Below, piece by piece: positions 16,904 to 25,509 of a stretch of 64,000 nucleotides of DNA. The DNA is from an uncultured Lachnospiraceae bacterium (lineage in GTDB: Bacteria; Bacillota; Clostridia; Lachnospirales; Lachnospiraceae). Below the pieces are notes generated by a model. It made no database searches and was not told the origin of the DNA. It worked only from the letters and a program-made list of their open reading frames with translations. The translations under genes were made by a program, and so were the position numbers. Position 1 is the first letter of the stretch, and each line of letters begins with the position of its first letter. The stretch is from positions 124,001 to 188,000 of the forward strand of contig CAMXIK010000001.1 of NCBI GenBank assembly GCA_947243855.1, in the 5' to 3' direction.

Positions 16904-17710
16904 ATGAACGATTTTATGAAGCAGTTTTCACTGGAGGGAAAGGTGGCGCTGATTACTGGCGCTTCTTACGGGATCGGTTTTGCCATTGCCAGCGCGTATG
17001 CGGCGGCGGGCGCAACCATTGTATATAACGATATCAAACAGGAATTGGTGGAGAAAGGGCTTGCGGCCTATGAGGAAAAGGGGATCAAGGCTCACGGCTA
17101 TGTGTGCGACGTAACCGATGAAGCGCAGGTGCAGGCTTTGGTGGCGCAGGTGGAGAAAGAAGTGGGCGTGATTGACATTCTGGTAAACAATGCCGGAATC
17201 ATCAAGCGGATTCCGATGTGCGAAATGTCGGCGGCGGAGTTCCGGCAGGTGATCGACGTAGACTTAAACGCGCCTTTCATTGTGTCTAAGGCGGTGATTC
17301 CGGGGATGATCAAAAAGGGACACGGGAAAATCATCAACATCTGCTCCATGATGAGCGAACTTGGCCGAGAGACCGTTTCCGCTTATGCGGCGGCAAAGGG
17401 CGGACTCAAGATGCTGACGAGAAACATCGCTTCCGAGTACGGGGAGTTTAACATTCAGTGTAACGGCATCGGCCCCGGCTATATTGCAACGCCCCAGACC
17501 GCGCCTTTGCGGGAGAAACAGCCGGACGGCAGCAGGCATCCTTTCGATCAGTTTATCATTGCCAAGACGCCTGCGGCGCGCTGGGGAGTGACGGAGGATT
17601 TGCAGGGTCCGGCGGTATTTCTGGCTTCCGAGGCTTCCGACTTCGTTAACGGTCATGTGCTGTATGTGGACGGCGGTATTCTGGCTTATATCGGCAAGCA
17701 GCCGCAGTAA
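16904..17710 (+). CDS. Short-chain dehydrogenase, KduD / gluconate 5-dehydrogenase-like
   Basis: About 268 residues. Classical SDR: TGASYGIG cofactor loop at about residues 18-25, NNAG at about 93-96, catalytic Ser in the INICSMMS stretch, and YAAAK (Tyr-x3-Lys). The best BLAST-type expectation from motif spacing is gluconate 5-dehydrogenase or 2-dehydro-3-deoxy-D-gluconate 5-dehydrogenase. The start at 16904 gives 5 bases after GGAGG; ATGs at 16862 and 16901 are poorer. In glycosaminoglycan loci a KduD homologue (DhuD) reduces the 4-deoxy-5-keto product of GH88 after isomerisation. The isomerase, kinase and aldolase are not in this operon. Confidence 0.85.
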   Translation: MNDFMKQFSLEGKVALITGASYGIGFAIASAYAAAGATIVYNDIKQELVEKGLAAYEEKGIKAHGYVCDVTDEAQVQALVAQVEKEVGVIDILVNNAGIIKRIPMCEMSAAEFRQVIDVDLNAPFIVSKAVIPGMIKKGHGKIINICSMMSELGRETVSAYAAAKGGLKMLTRNIASEYGEFNIQCNGIGPGYIATPQTAPLREKQPDGSRHPFDQFIIAKTPAARWGVTEDLQGPAVFLASEASDFVNGHVLYVDGGILAYIGKQPQ

Positions 17711-17726
17711 AAAGGAAGGGTATAGG

Positions 17727-17760
17727 AAAAGGACGAAAACGCCCAAGTTTCCGTCCTTTT
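17727..17760. terminator. Bidirectional terminator
   Basis: AAAAGGACG (17727-17735) pairs with CGTCCTTTT (17752-17760), extended inward by AAAC/GTTT. It separates the convergent dehydrogenase and AEC-transporter genes and carries A/T runs on both flanks. Confidence 0.8.
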
Positions 17761-17790
17761 CGTAACCCCCAAAAGATAATGGCTGATAAA

Positions 17791-18726
17791 TTATGCTACC
17801 GCATACACGGACAGCCCGATAAAAATCAAAATGGTAACCAACGTCCCCATGGACAGCGTCGTCGAAATATAAATGCCCTCCGATTCTACATCGGCGTACA
17901 ACGGTATGATAAACGGCGCCGGCAGAGAAAACAGCAGGATCATGGCCATAAACAACTGTTTGTCGAAAGGGATGATCTGGAATACGATCAGGGAGGCAAC
18001 GCATAAGAGCGCGCCCATCACAACCGTTCGGAAAATAATGGTCTTCAAAACCGGCCCGATCAGGTCTTTCCGCATGGAAAGCTCATAACCTACAATAATC
18101 AAAATCATGCCCGATGTGGGGAGCGTGATCATCTCGATGGTTTCTGAGAAGATGGCGCCCACAGGGGAAGTGGTGATCAGGTTTCCAAGACCTGTGATTC
18201 CCACGATAATTCCCAAGACAACGCCCCGAAAAGCGGGGTTTTTGCTCATTTCCTTTAACATTTCCCCGAGGGAAGGTTTTTGTCCCGTCGCATTTTTTAA
18301 GAGCGTCAGGTACACCGTATACACAAACAGAACCTGCCCTAAATCTACGGTAGCCATATAAGAGAGCTGATCCGATCCAGCAAGCAGCCCGTACAGGGCG
18401 TAACCCAGCATACCGACTTCAAAGCCAGAGAGCAGATAGGGCATCAGCTTGGAATCGGGCACAAAGCGGTTTAACAGGAAACCGCACCCCAGAGCCAGCG
18501 AACAGCTAATAAAAATAATGCTGAACATGAGCAGGCTGTCAAAGGAGTAAGAAGTAGCATAAAAAGCTTTAAACAGTACCACCGGCAGGGTGATGTTTGA
18601 GATCACACTTTTGATTCCGCCAAGGCCATCCTTGGTGAGGATGCCGGACACACGGCAAAAGTAGCCGATCAGAATCATAATGACGACCGGAAGCACCATC
18701 TCGAGAACCGATAATGTCTGCGCCAT
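17791..18726 (-). CDS. AEC (auxin efflux carrier) family transporter
   Basis: 311 residues with about ten hydrophobic segments in two five-helix halves and the N-terminal MVLPVVIMILIGYF segment typical of the AEC/YfdV family. Family members move small organic anions such as malate. The ATG is 4 bases after the cupin stop, so it belongs to the lsrR-lsrK-cupin unit. It is not part of the enterobacterial lsr operon. A role in export or uptake of an AI-2 breakdown product is possible but rests on position only. Confidence 0.85.
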   Translation of the reverse strand: MAQTLSVLEMVLPVVIMILIGYFCRVSGILTKDGLGGIKSVISNITLPVVLFKAFYATSYSFDSLLMFSIIFISCSLALGCGFLLNRFVPDSKLMPYLLSGFEVGMLGYALYGLLAGSDQLSYMATVDLGQVLFVYTVYLTLLKNATGQKPSLGEMLKEMSKNPAFRGVVLGIIVGITGLGNLITTSPVGAIFSETIEMITLPTSGMILIIVGYELSMRKDLIGPVLKTIIFRTVVMGALLCVASLIVFQIIPFDKQLFMAMILLFSLPAPFIIPLYADVESEGIYISTTLSMGTLVTILIFIGLSVYAVA

Positions 18727-18730
18727 CTGT

Positions 18731-19069
18731 TTAATCTACCTCCACTTTGTCTACTTCCTGATAAGGAGCCAGTGTGGAAACCATTTTTACCACGCTGTTG
18801 GAGCGGTTGATGACATAATGAACCTCCTTAGGTTCAATGTGAATCAACTGTCCGGCTTTCAGCGTGTGGCATACGCCGTCCACCTCGACGTCTACCTCGC
18901 CTTCTAGAATGAAGAAGTTCTCCTCCATGATATTGTGATAGTGCGCTTTGAAGTCCTGTCCGGCTTGAAACTGCACCAGTGCAAAATTGGACCGGGGTCC
19001 TTTCATCAGATATTTGGGACCGCTGTCTCCGAAACGATATTCTTTTTCATTTTCGTCAATAATAAACAT
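18731..19069 (-). CDS. Small cupin-domain protein in the AI-2 locus
   Basis: 112 residues, single cupin fold. Metal-binding motif 1 reads HYHNIMEENFFILEGEVDV (two His plus Glu) and motif 2 has PKEVHYVINRS with the third His. The family includes isomerases, dioxygenases and sugar-binding proteins. It lies between lsrK and an AEC transporter, with AGGAGG before the ATG. The locus has no LsrG, the enzyme that isomerises phospho-AI-2 before LsrF acts; a metal-dependent cupin could do this isomerisation. That is a hypothesis. Confidence 0.85.
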   Translation of the reverse strand: MFIIDENEKEYRFGDSGPKYLMKGPRSNFALVQFQAGQDFKAHYHNIMEENFFILEGEVDVEVDGVCHTLKAGQLIHIEPKEVHYVINRSNSVVKMVSTLAPYQEVDKVEVD

Positions 19070-19096
19070 TTGCCTATCCTCCTTGTATGATATTGT

Positions 19097-20659
19097 TTAG
19101 ACGCCGGGCGCAGCCCACATATTTTTGGTGAGCCCCTCGTTGGCAAGCGTAAGCTGGGCCGCGTATACCTTGCGCCATTTATCGTAGAGATCCTGATATA
19201 CCTTTGCGTTCTCGGCGTTCGGGTAATAGGTCTTTTCGATCTTGACTACTTTCTTCATCGTTTCCTCAATATCGGTGTAGATGCCCACACCTTTACCGGC
19301 CAGAATAGCGGCGCCGAGGGCGGTCGCTTCCTTTACTTGCGGCACATGTACGGGAATGTTCAGTACATCCGATACAATTTGACACCAGAGCGGACTTTTG
19401 GACGCGCCGGAGGCAAAGATGATTTCTTTTGGAAACTCTCCGGTAACGGACGCTACCAGTTCTATATTTCCTTTTGTGGCCATAGCGGAGTTTTCCATAA
19501 TGGCGCGGTAAAAGGTATAACGGTTAAACTTATCGGGATCGAGCGCAAAATTCGTAAAGGTAGGCGCAGCATGTTTCCAGCATATGTAATTCATCACATC
19601 CGAGAAGGTACAGTACATGCCATAGCAGCCAGCGGGAATTTTAGCGGCTTCTTCATTCATCAGGTCGTAGGTGTCGCGGCCCGTTTCTTTGGCGAGCTGT
19701 TTCTCCTTCTGACAAAAAGCGTCGCGATACCATCTCATGACAAGACCCGGATAAAAAGCCAGAGCTTCATACTGCCACAGATCTGGAAGCGCGTGACAAT
19801 TTACGCGTACCCGGCAGTCGTCGTCGGTTTTCGGCACGCTTGAGTTATATTCAAACTGCCAAAAGCTGCCGCCGAAAACAGCGCCCTGTGAGGAGGAGAC
19901 GAGTCCCACGCCGATACAGCCAAGCTGTGCGTCGCCGCCGCCGGCTACTACGGGTGTGCCCTCCGCAAGACCAGTAATGTCCGCCGCTTCCTTTGTCACG
20001 TTGGCAACAATCGTGCCGCTTTCATAAACCTTGGGGAAAATATCGGATTTCAGGCCGCATTTTTCCATGATAGTACGATCCCAGTCTCTTGTGGAAAGGT
20101 CAAAAATACCGGTGGTGGAGCCGTTGCTCGGCTCAATGGACATAACGCCGGTCAATTTCAGGATCAGCCAGTCGTTGAACATACCGACATATGCCGTTTT
20201 ATCATAGATCTCCGGCATTTTGTTTTTTACCCAGAGAATTCTGGGGAGCGCGCCGAGCGCATAGGTCTGGCCGGAAACTTTGTAGATGTCCCGTTCCAGC
20301 TCGGGAGATTTGCGGATCAGTTCTACAACCTCGTCGTCAGAGCGGGCGTCCACATTGGCGCAGGCCCAGATTTCATGGTAATCCTTGTCATAGAGAACGA
20401 TTCCCTCGCGCATACAGGTGGTAGAGATCGCAGCGATTTCAGAGGGGGCAATTCCCGTTTCTTTTAGAACGTCCCTGATACAGCCGCAGGTCAGATCCCA
20501 GTTATGCGTCCAGTCAAAGTCCATGGAACCGGGGAACCGGGGGTCTTCTTTGTGTTCCCATTCCTGCTGGGATACGCCAAGTTGATTTCCCTCCAGATCG
20601 AAAAGTACGGCACGGACACTTCCGGTTCCTGCATCTAAAGCCATTAAATACTTGCCCAT
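19097..20659 (-). CDS. lsrK: Autoinducer-2 kinase LsrK (FGGY family)
   Basis: 520 residues, close in length to the enterobacterial enzyme. It phosphorylates imported AI-2 (linear DPD) at C5, trapping it in the cell and making the LsrR ligand. The N-terminal YLMALDAGTGS phosphate loop, the MREGIVLY and IWACANVDAR blocks, the GGGDAQLGC motif and the C-terminal GLTKNMWAAPG tail all match LsrK as I know it, more closely than xylulo- or glycerol kinases. ATG 20659 follows AGGAGG by 7 bases. It lies directly downstream of lsrR. Confidence 0.93.
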   Translation of the reverse strand: MGKYLMALDAGTGSVRAVLFDLEGNQLGVSQQEWEHKEDPRFPGSMDFDWTHNWDLTCGCIRDVLKETGIAPSEIAAISTTCMREGIVLYDKDYHEIWACANVDARSDDEVVELIRKSPELERDIYKVSGQTYALGALPRILWVKNKMPEIYDKTAYVGMFNDWLILKLTGVMSIEPSNGSTTGIFDLSTRDWDRTIMEKCGLKSDIFPKVYESGTIVANVTKEAADITGLAEGTPVVAGGGDAQLGCIGVGLVSSSQGAVFGGSFWQFEYNSSVPKTDDDCRVRVNCHALPDLWQYEALAFYPGLVMRWYRDAFCQKEKQLAKETGRDTYDLMNEEAAKIPAGCYGMYCTFSDVMNYICWKHAAPTFTNFALDPDKFNRYTFYRAIMENSAMATKGNIELVASVTGEFPKEIIFASGASKSPLWCQIVSDVLNIPVHVPQVKEATALGAAILAGKGVGIYTDIEETMKKVVKIEKTYYPNAENAKVYQDLYDKWRKVYAAQLTLANEGLTKNMWAAPGV

Positions 20660-20725
20660 TTTGATACCTCCTGTCATAATATGATGTTTATGTTTCTATA
20701 CATAAAATAAGAATAAAGCTTCCGG

Positions 20726-21652
20726 CTAAATTTGGCATAATTGTTCGGCGGTCTCCTCGTCGGTGATCAGGATATCCATATATCCGCCCATCAAGGCTGC
20801 GTGAATGGCGTGGAGCTTGTGTTTTCCGGCAGCGACGCCGATTACATTTTCCAATTCCTTCAAGGTGCTCAGGGGAACGCTTACTAAACGGGAATCCACT
20901 TCGGTGTCCACCAAGTTTCCGTCTTTATCAATGAAGTGGCAGATTACGTCGCCCACGGCGCCCTTCATGGCAAGCAGTCTAAAATCGCTGGGATTTAAGA
21001 TGGAGGACTTCACGATGGTGGCGGAGTCGTCCATGCTACCGATTCCCACGACGGTCATGCTGGCCAGACGGATCATATTCGTGACCTCCTGCACGGAGCT
21101 TTCCTGCTTGATCGCGTCGGCCATTTGCTCCGAGGACATAATGATCGGAGAAGGAATCAGATACAGTTTTGCGTTAAAAATATTGCTCTCTGACTTGGGC
21201 AGATAATACCCGACGCCTCCAGTTAGAGACACAAAGGAAACCGCCGTTTCCAGATTCTTCGCAAGATATTCGATGGTTTTGGAGGTAGTGTCGCCGTATC
21301 CGAAATTTATGTAGGAATTTTCTCTCACATGGTCGGCAATATAAATGGAAGCCGCCCTGGCGATGGTATCGTTTGTACTTACCGCATTTGGATTGGTGGG
21401 TACGGTGTAACAGTCGCGCAGATGGTATTTTTCCATCAGCTTGGTCTCCAGATCCCGCCTGAAATCAAGGGAGGAGGAGATGCGGAACTGAACGACGCCG
21501 GTCTGCCGCGCCTTTTCTAAAAGTTTGATGACCCGCATACGGGTTATGTTGAGCTGGTCGGCGATCGCCTGCTGTGTCATATTTTCCATGTAATAATACC
21601 ATGCGATTTTTATCATGAGATTCTTTTCATAGTCGGTCGTGGCATCAAACAT
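20726..21652 (-). CDS. lsrR: LsrR-type transcriptional repressor (SorC/DeoR family)
   Basis: 308 residues. The N-terminal winged HTH has the TQQAIADQLNITRMRVIKLLEKAR recognition region at about residues 25-48; the rest is a SorC sugar-phosphate-binding domain. In enteric bacteria LsrR represses the lsr operon until phospho-AI-2 binds. GAGGTGA precedes the ATG. It is transcribed divergently from lsrA, and palindromes lie in the shared 225-bp control region, so the same logic is expected here. Confidence 0.9.
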   Translation of the reverse strand: MFDATTDYEKNLMIKIAWYYYMENMTQQAIADQLNITRMRVIKLLEKARQTGVVQFRISSSLDFRRDLETKLMEKYHLRDCYTVPTNPNAVSTNDTIARAASIYIADHVRENSYINFGYGDTTSKTIEYLAKNLETAVSFVSLTGGVGYYLPKSESNIFNAKLYLIPSPIIMSSEQMADAIKQESSVQEVTNMIRLASMTVVGIGSMDDSATIVKSSILNPSDFRLLAMKGAVGDVICHFIDKDGNLVDTEVDSRLVSVPLSTLKELENVIGVAAGKHKLHAIHAALMGGYMDILITDEETAEQLCQI

Positions 21653-21720
21653 GCTGTCACCTCTTCATTGGAATAAAATGGCACAAAAGTTTAATAACGA
21701 ATCAAATGTATCTTGAGAAC

Positions 21721-21749
21721 AGTATATCAACCGGGAAATCAAAAGTCAA
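21721..21749 (-). promoter_or_regulatory. lsrR promoter
   Basis: On the minus strand TTGACT (21749-21744), 17-bp spacer, TATACT (21726-21721). A strong sigma-A-type promoter about 70 bp upstream of the lsrR start codon. Confidence 0.8.
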
Positions 21750-21762
21750 TGTCATAATGACA
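21750..21762. promoter_or_regulatory. Palindrome between divergent lsr promoters
   Basis: TGTCATAATGACA has perfect 6-bp arms around a central A. It abuts the -35 hexamer of the lsrR promoter and lies 25 bp upstream of the lsrA -35. It is a candidate LsrR operator. Confidence 0.6.
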
Positions 21763-21787
21763 TAAATTGCAAAAAATGCGTTCGGTA

Positions 21788-21816
21788 TTGACAAATAACG
21801 CCATGTCGCTTATGAT
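21788..21816 (+). promoter_or_regulatory. lsrACDBF promoter
   Basis: TTGACA (21788-21793), 17-bp spacer, TATGAT (21811-21816): a near-consensus sigma-A promoter about 62 bp upstream of the lsrA start codon. Confidence 0.88.
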
Positions 21817-21835
21817 ATTTCTACGGAACAAAATT

Positions 21836-21851
21836 TTTGTGTTCACACAAA
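21836..21851. promoter_or_regulatory. Palindrome downstream of the lsrA transcription start
   Basis: TTTGTGTTCACACAAA: perfect 7-bp arms around TC. It lies about 20 bp downstream of the -10 element, a roadblock or operator position, and is the second candidate LsrR site. It does not resemble the upstream palindrome, so two different factors may act here. Confidence 0.6.
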
Positions 21852-21877
21852 TGTCTCTTTTAGATGGGGGAAGCTCT

Positions 21878-23401
21878 ATGGAAAACACACAAACTTTGCT
21901 GTCCGTTCAGAACATAGAGAAGTCGTTTGGCTTAAACCGTGTTCTGAAGGGAATTAATTTGGAACTGAGAGCCGGAGAGGTGCTTTCCTTAATAGGAGGA
22001 AACGGCGCCGGTAAGAGTACGCTGATGAAAATTATAATGGGTATCTATCAGCCGGACAAAGGACAAATCCGCATCAAGGATCAGGAAGTGAACCTGAACA
22101 GACCGTCGGTTGCTCTGGCGCATGGTATTTATATGGTTCCGCAAGAGCCTATGCTGTTTCCCAATATGACGGTGGAAGAAAACATTGTCATGGGATTTGA
22201 CGAAAAGCAGACGGAGCTGCACAAACGGCTGCTGGAGAGGATTGCCGAGGTTGGGTGGGAGCTTGACCTAAACCGCAAGGCTGGAAGCCTTTCCATTGCG
22301 GAGCAGCAGTTGGTAGAGATTTTGCGGGGGCTTCTTCGGAATGCGGAGATATTAATTTTGGATGAGCCTACCAGCGCGCTGACCTTCGATGAGGTGAAGA
22401 GCCTGTTTCAATGTGTGAATGATCTGCGCGCCAAAGGAATCGGAATCATCTATATTACGCATCGTCTGACGGAGGTCTTTGAGATCTCAACCAGCGTGGC
22501 GATCATGCGGGACGGTGTGATCACGTTGAGCGGCGAGGTTGGCGAGTTTACGAAGGAAGCGCTGGTAAAAGGGCTTCTGCCTCCCAACAGGGAGGAAAAG
22601 TCCGGGGAGGACGGTAAAGCGGAGGAGACCGAGCATAAGATTGATTACACAAAGCCGCCTGTTTTGGAACTGCAAAATTTCAGCGGTTATGGATTTAACG
22701 ATATTTCCCTGAAACTTTATCCGGGAGAGATTCTAGGTGTGGCGGGCGTTGTGGGAGCCGGCCGGACAGAACTTGCGACGACGATTTTCGGGCGTGATAA
22801 AGCGCTCGGCGGCAAGGTGCTTTTGGATGGCAAGGATATTACGGGACTTTCCACGAAAAAGGTGGTGGAGGCCGGACTCAATTATGTGCCGGAGGACAGA
22901 CACCTTCACGGATTGTTTAAGATTGCCGATGTGGCTGTCAATACGACTTCGGCATTCCTGCCGGATAAATCCATGGGCAGGTTCTTGTTGAACAGAAAGA
23001 AGGAACGTGAGGTCACGCAGAAATACATAGATGATTTTCGAATCAAGGTGACGGGACAGTCCCAGCTTGCGGGAAGCCTGTCCGGCGGAAACCAACAGAA
23101 GATCGTAATAGGCAGAAGCCTTTCCACGGCGCCCAAGGTGGTCATTCTCGATGAGCCAACAAGAGGTATCGACGCGGGAGCCCGCGGAGATGTGTATGCG
23201 ATCATTCACCAACTGAGAAAACAGGGCGTGTCCGTACTTTTGATATCCTCCGATATGGAAGAGATTGTGGAGCTGTCCGACAGGGCTGTTTCCGTATTTC
23301 AGGGCCGTATCAATGCGGAGCTTTCTAAAGAAGAAATCAATCAGGACAGACTGATGGCGGCGGCCTTTGACGTTAAGCAAGAGAAAGAGGTGAGTGTATG
23401 A
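21878..23401 (+). CDS. lsrA: AI-2 ABC transporter ATPase LsrA
   Basis: 507 residues with two tandem ATPase domains, as in sugar importers of the RbsA/LsrA type. The first domain has Walker A GGNGAGKST (about residues 40-48), a SIAEQQ signature and Walker B ILILDEPTSAL. The second has a degenerate Walker A (GVVGAGRTE) and an intact LSGGNQQK signature and Walker B VVILDEPTRGID. The start at 21878 has GGGGGAAG 5-6 bases upstream; the open frame extends back to a TTG at 21767 across the promoter and is not used. The stop overlaps lsrC (ATGA). Confidence 0.92.
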   Translation: MENTQTLLSVQNIEKSFGLNRVLKGINLELRAGEVLSLIGGNGAGKSTLMKIIMGIYQPDKGQIRIKDQEVNLNRPSVALAHGIYMVPQEPMLFPNMTVEENIVMGFDEKQTELHKRLLERIAEVGWELDLNRKAGSLSIAEQQLVEILRGLLRNAEILILDEPTSALTFDEVKSLFQCVNDLRAKGIGIIYITHRLTEVFEISTSVAIMRDGVITLSGEVGEFTKEALVKGLLPPNREEKSGEDGKAEETEHKIDYTKPPVLELQNFSGYGFNDISLKLYPGEILGVAGVVGAGRTELATTIFGRDKALGGKVLLDGKDITGLSTKKVVEAGLNYVPEDRHLHGLFKIADVAVNTTSAFLPDKSMGRFLLNRKKEREVTQKYIDDFRIKVTGQSQLAGSLSGGNQQKIVIGRSLSTAPKVVILDEPTRGIDAGARGDVYAIIHQLRKQGVSVLLISSDMEEIVELSDRAVSVFQGRINAELSKEEINQDRLMAAAFDVKQEKEVSV

Positions 23402-24414
23402 ATACCATAAAGAAGCTCACAAAAGCGCGTGAGGCGAGCAGCCTTTTATTTCTGGTAGTTTTGTTTGCGATAGTCGGATGTATTAACAGCGACTTTCTGG
23501 CGCCGTCCAGTATCATGGCCTGTTTCAATGACAGCGTGGTGTTTACGCTATTGGCGGTGGGTATGGCTTTTGCCATTTTTATCGGCGAGATCGACGTATC
23601 TATTGGTTCCAATCTGGGCTTTTCGGCGGCGGTGGTTGGTTCCATGCTGCGGGACGGACACAGCCCGGTTCTGGCTTTTGCGACCGGTATCTTGATCGGT
23701 GTGCTGGTGGGTCTGTTTAACGGATGGGGCGTTGCGGTGCTGAAAATACCTTCCCTCATTTTTACATTGGGAACAAACGGTATCCTGCGGGGTATGATCT
23801 TCCTGTATACGGGCGGCGCATGGGTGGAAAATCTGCCGCCGGCGTTTACGGCGTATTCCTCTAAGCCGCTGGTGAGTAATCTGACTGTGTATTACGCAGT
23901 GGTGATCGCTGCGGTGATCGGAATCCATATTCTTTTGACAAGGACGAAAAAAGGAAAATATTTTATAGCTGTCGGCGATAATGAGGGCGGCGCGACGCTG
24001 GTCGGCATTCCCGCCGTGCAGACAAAAGTGCTGGCATATGTGTTCTGCGGTATTTTTGCCTCGATAGCGGGCATCATCTATGCGTCCCGTATCGGATTCA
24101 TCACGGTGCTTGCGGGTAACGGCTATGAGATGAAGGCGGTGGCGGCCTGTGTAATCGGCGGCATCAGTTTGACGGGCGGTTTGGGAAGCGTGATCGGCGC
24201 GGCCATCGGTGCGGTTATTATGTCCAGTGTCAGCCGTATTCTGGTGTTTATGGGTTTCTCTTCCGATTACGATAATACGATTACGGGTTTGATGCTGATT
24301 ACCATCGTTGTGCTGGATGCGCTGCTGCAGAGACATTCGGCTGAGAGAATCCGGCGGGAACGTCTGACGAACAGGGCGGCGAACGCGGCGCAAAAGGGAG
24401 GGGAGCAGGCATGA
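23398..24414 (+). CDS. lsrC: AI-2 ABC transporter permease LsrC
   Basis: 338 residues, about ten hydrophobic segments, BPD_transp_2 (RbsC-like) family. Conserved GEIDVSIGS and the GGISLTGGLGSVIGAAIGA motif near the C-terminus are typical. Overlapping ATGA junctions with both neighbours imply translational coupling. Assigned as LsrC from position after LsrA and before a second RbsC-type permease. Confidence 0.88.
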   Translation: MNTIKKLTKAREASSLLFLVVLFAIVGCINSDFLAPSSIMACFNDSVVFTLLAVGMAFAIFIGEIDVSIGSNLGFSAAVVGSMLRDGHSPVLAFATGILIGVLVGLFNGWGVAVLKIPSLIFTLGTNGILRGMIFLYTGGAWVENLPPAFTAYSSKPLVSNLTVYYAVVIAAVIGIHILLTRTKKGKYFIAVGDNEGGATLVGIPAVQTKVLAYVFCGIFASIAGIIYASRIGFITVLAGNGYEMKAVAACVIGGISLTGGLGSVIGAAIGAVIMSSVSRILVFMGFSSDYDNTITGLMLITIVVLDALLQRHSAERIRRERLTNRAANAAQKGGEQA

Positions 24415-25412
24415 AAAAAAGTATAAAATCCTTTTTTAACTGGGATATGTTTCTTCTCTGCGTATTGATTTTAGAGTTTGTGATCTTTGGTATGAAGAAC
24501 CAGAAATTCCTGATGCCGAGAGTGCTTTTGGCGAGCGTAAACGATTTTATAGCCATTTGTATTATTTCTTTGTTTGTGACCTTTGTTATGATCACGGGCG
24601 GCATTGACATTCAGGCGGCTTCCATCGTGGGCCTCACTTCCATCATTATCGGTGTGGCGTGGCAGGATGGGGGGATGAATGTCTGGGCGGCAGCTCTTTT
24701 GGCGGTAGTGGCGGCGGCCCTCTGCGGCGCGCTCTCCGGATTTTTTATCGCCTACTGTAATGTACAGGCGATGGTCATTACGCTTGGCGGCAGTTTCCTA
24801 TATGCGGGATTCGCGCTGCTGGTATCCAATTTGTCTGCGACGGAAGCTTACAAGGGAATCAGCGGCTTCCCGGACAGTTTTAAGGTGATATCCAAGTTTA
24901 AGCTTTTCGGGGTAATTCCCAGCCAGCTTATCCTGTTTGCGGTATTGACGCTTATAGCCTATCTGCTTTTGCATAAGTCAAAATACGGGCGCAGCGTTTT
25001 TCTTGTGGGAATCAACCAGAAGGCGGCGGAGTATTCGGGGATTAACACCAGATTGGTGATTATGAGCACTTATATTTTATCAGCGGTCAGCGCGGCGATT
25101 GCGGGCATTATGCTTACGTCTTATCTGGGAACCTCAAAAAGCGATCTGGGTTCCAACCTGACGCTGAATATCATTACCACGGTAGTGCTTGGCGGAACGC
25201 TCAGTACGGGCGGAAAGGGAAGCGTGATCGGTACGGCGCTGGCTTCTTTGGTAATCGGCATCCTTCGTTTTGGTCTGCCGTTATGCTTTAAGGTGAACAC
25301 GCAGTATCTGGATGTGCCGGTAGGGCTTTTGCTGATTGTGGTTGTGGTGGGACGCGCGATTGCCTCCTCACCGAAAACTGCGGTATTTTTTAAGCGATTT
25401 CAGAAAAACTAA
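24411..25412 (+). CDS. lsrD: AI-2 ABC transporter permease LsrD
   Basis: 333 residues, BPD_transp_2 family with about nine hydrophobic segments, a GGIDIQAASIVGL motif and a GGTLSTGGKGSVIGTALASL motif. It starts inside the lsrC stop (ATGA). Two different RbsC-type permeases in one operon is a mark of lsr systems and differs from ribose systems, which have one. Confidence 0.88.
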   Translation: MKKSIKSFFNWDMFLLCVLILEFVIFGMKNQKFLMPRVLLASVNDFIAICIISLFVTFVMITGGIDIQAASIVGLTSIIIGVAWQDGGMNVWAAALLAVVAAALCGALSGFFIAYCNVQAMVITLGGSFLYAGFALLVSNLSATEAYKGISGFPDSFKVISKFKLFGVIPSQLILFAVLTLIAYLLLHKSKYGRSVFLVGINQKAAEYSGINTRLVIMSTYILSAVSAAIAGIMLTSYLGTSKSDLGSNLTLNIITTVVLGGTLSTGGKGSVIGTALASLVIGILRFGLPLCFKVNTQYLDVPVGLLLIVVVVGRAIASSPKTAVFFKRFQKN

Positions 25413-25509
25413 AAATAATGAGTCATTTCTGTCAATTTCATACAGTTATTCAGAGCGTATTGCAAAGTGTAATTCGCTTTTGGATAGAATAAATAAGGAG
25501 GAAAAAGAT

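Noticed and set aside
18731-19069. Cupin as LsrG orthologue
   Set aside because: LsrG is an antibiotic-biosynthesis-monooxygenase fold; this protein has clear cupin His motifs, so only functional replacement is possible.
21767-21877. N-terminal extension of LsrA to a TTG
   Set aside because: Would cover the promoter and operator; GGGGGAAG and the conserved N-terminus place the start at 21878.
25336-25509. N-terminal extension of LsrB into lsrD
   Set aside because: The signal peptide begins at 25510 after AAGGAGG; upstream codons are the end of lsrD in another frame.
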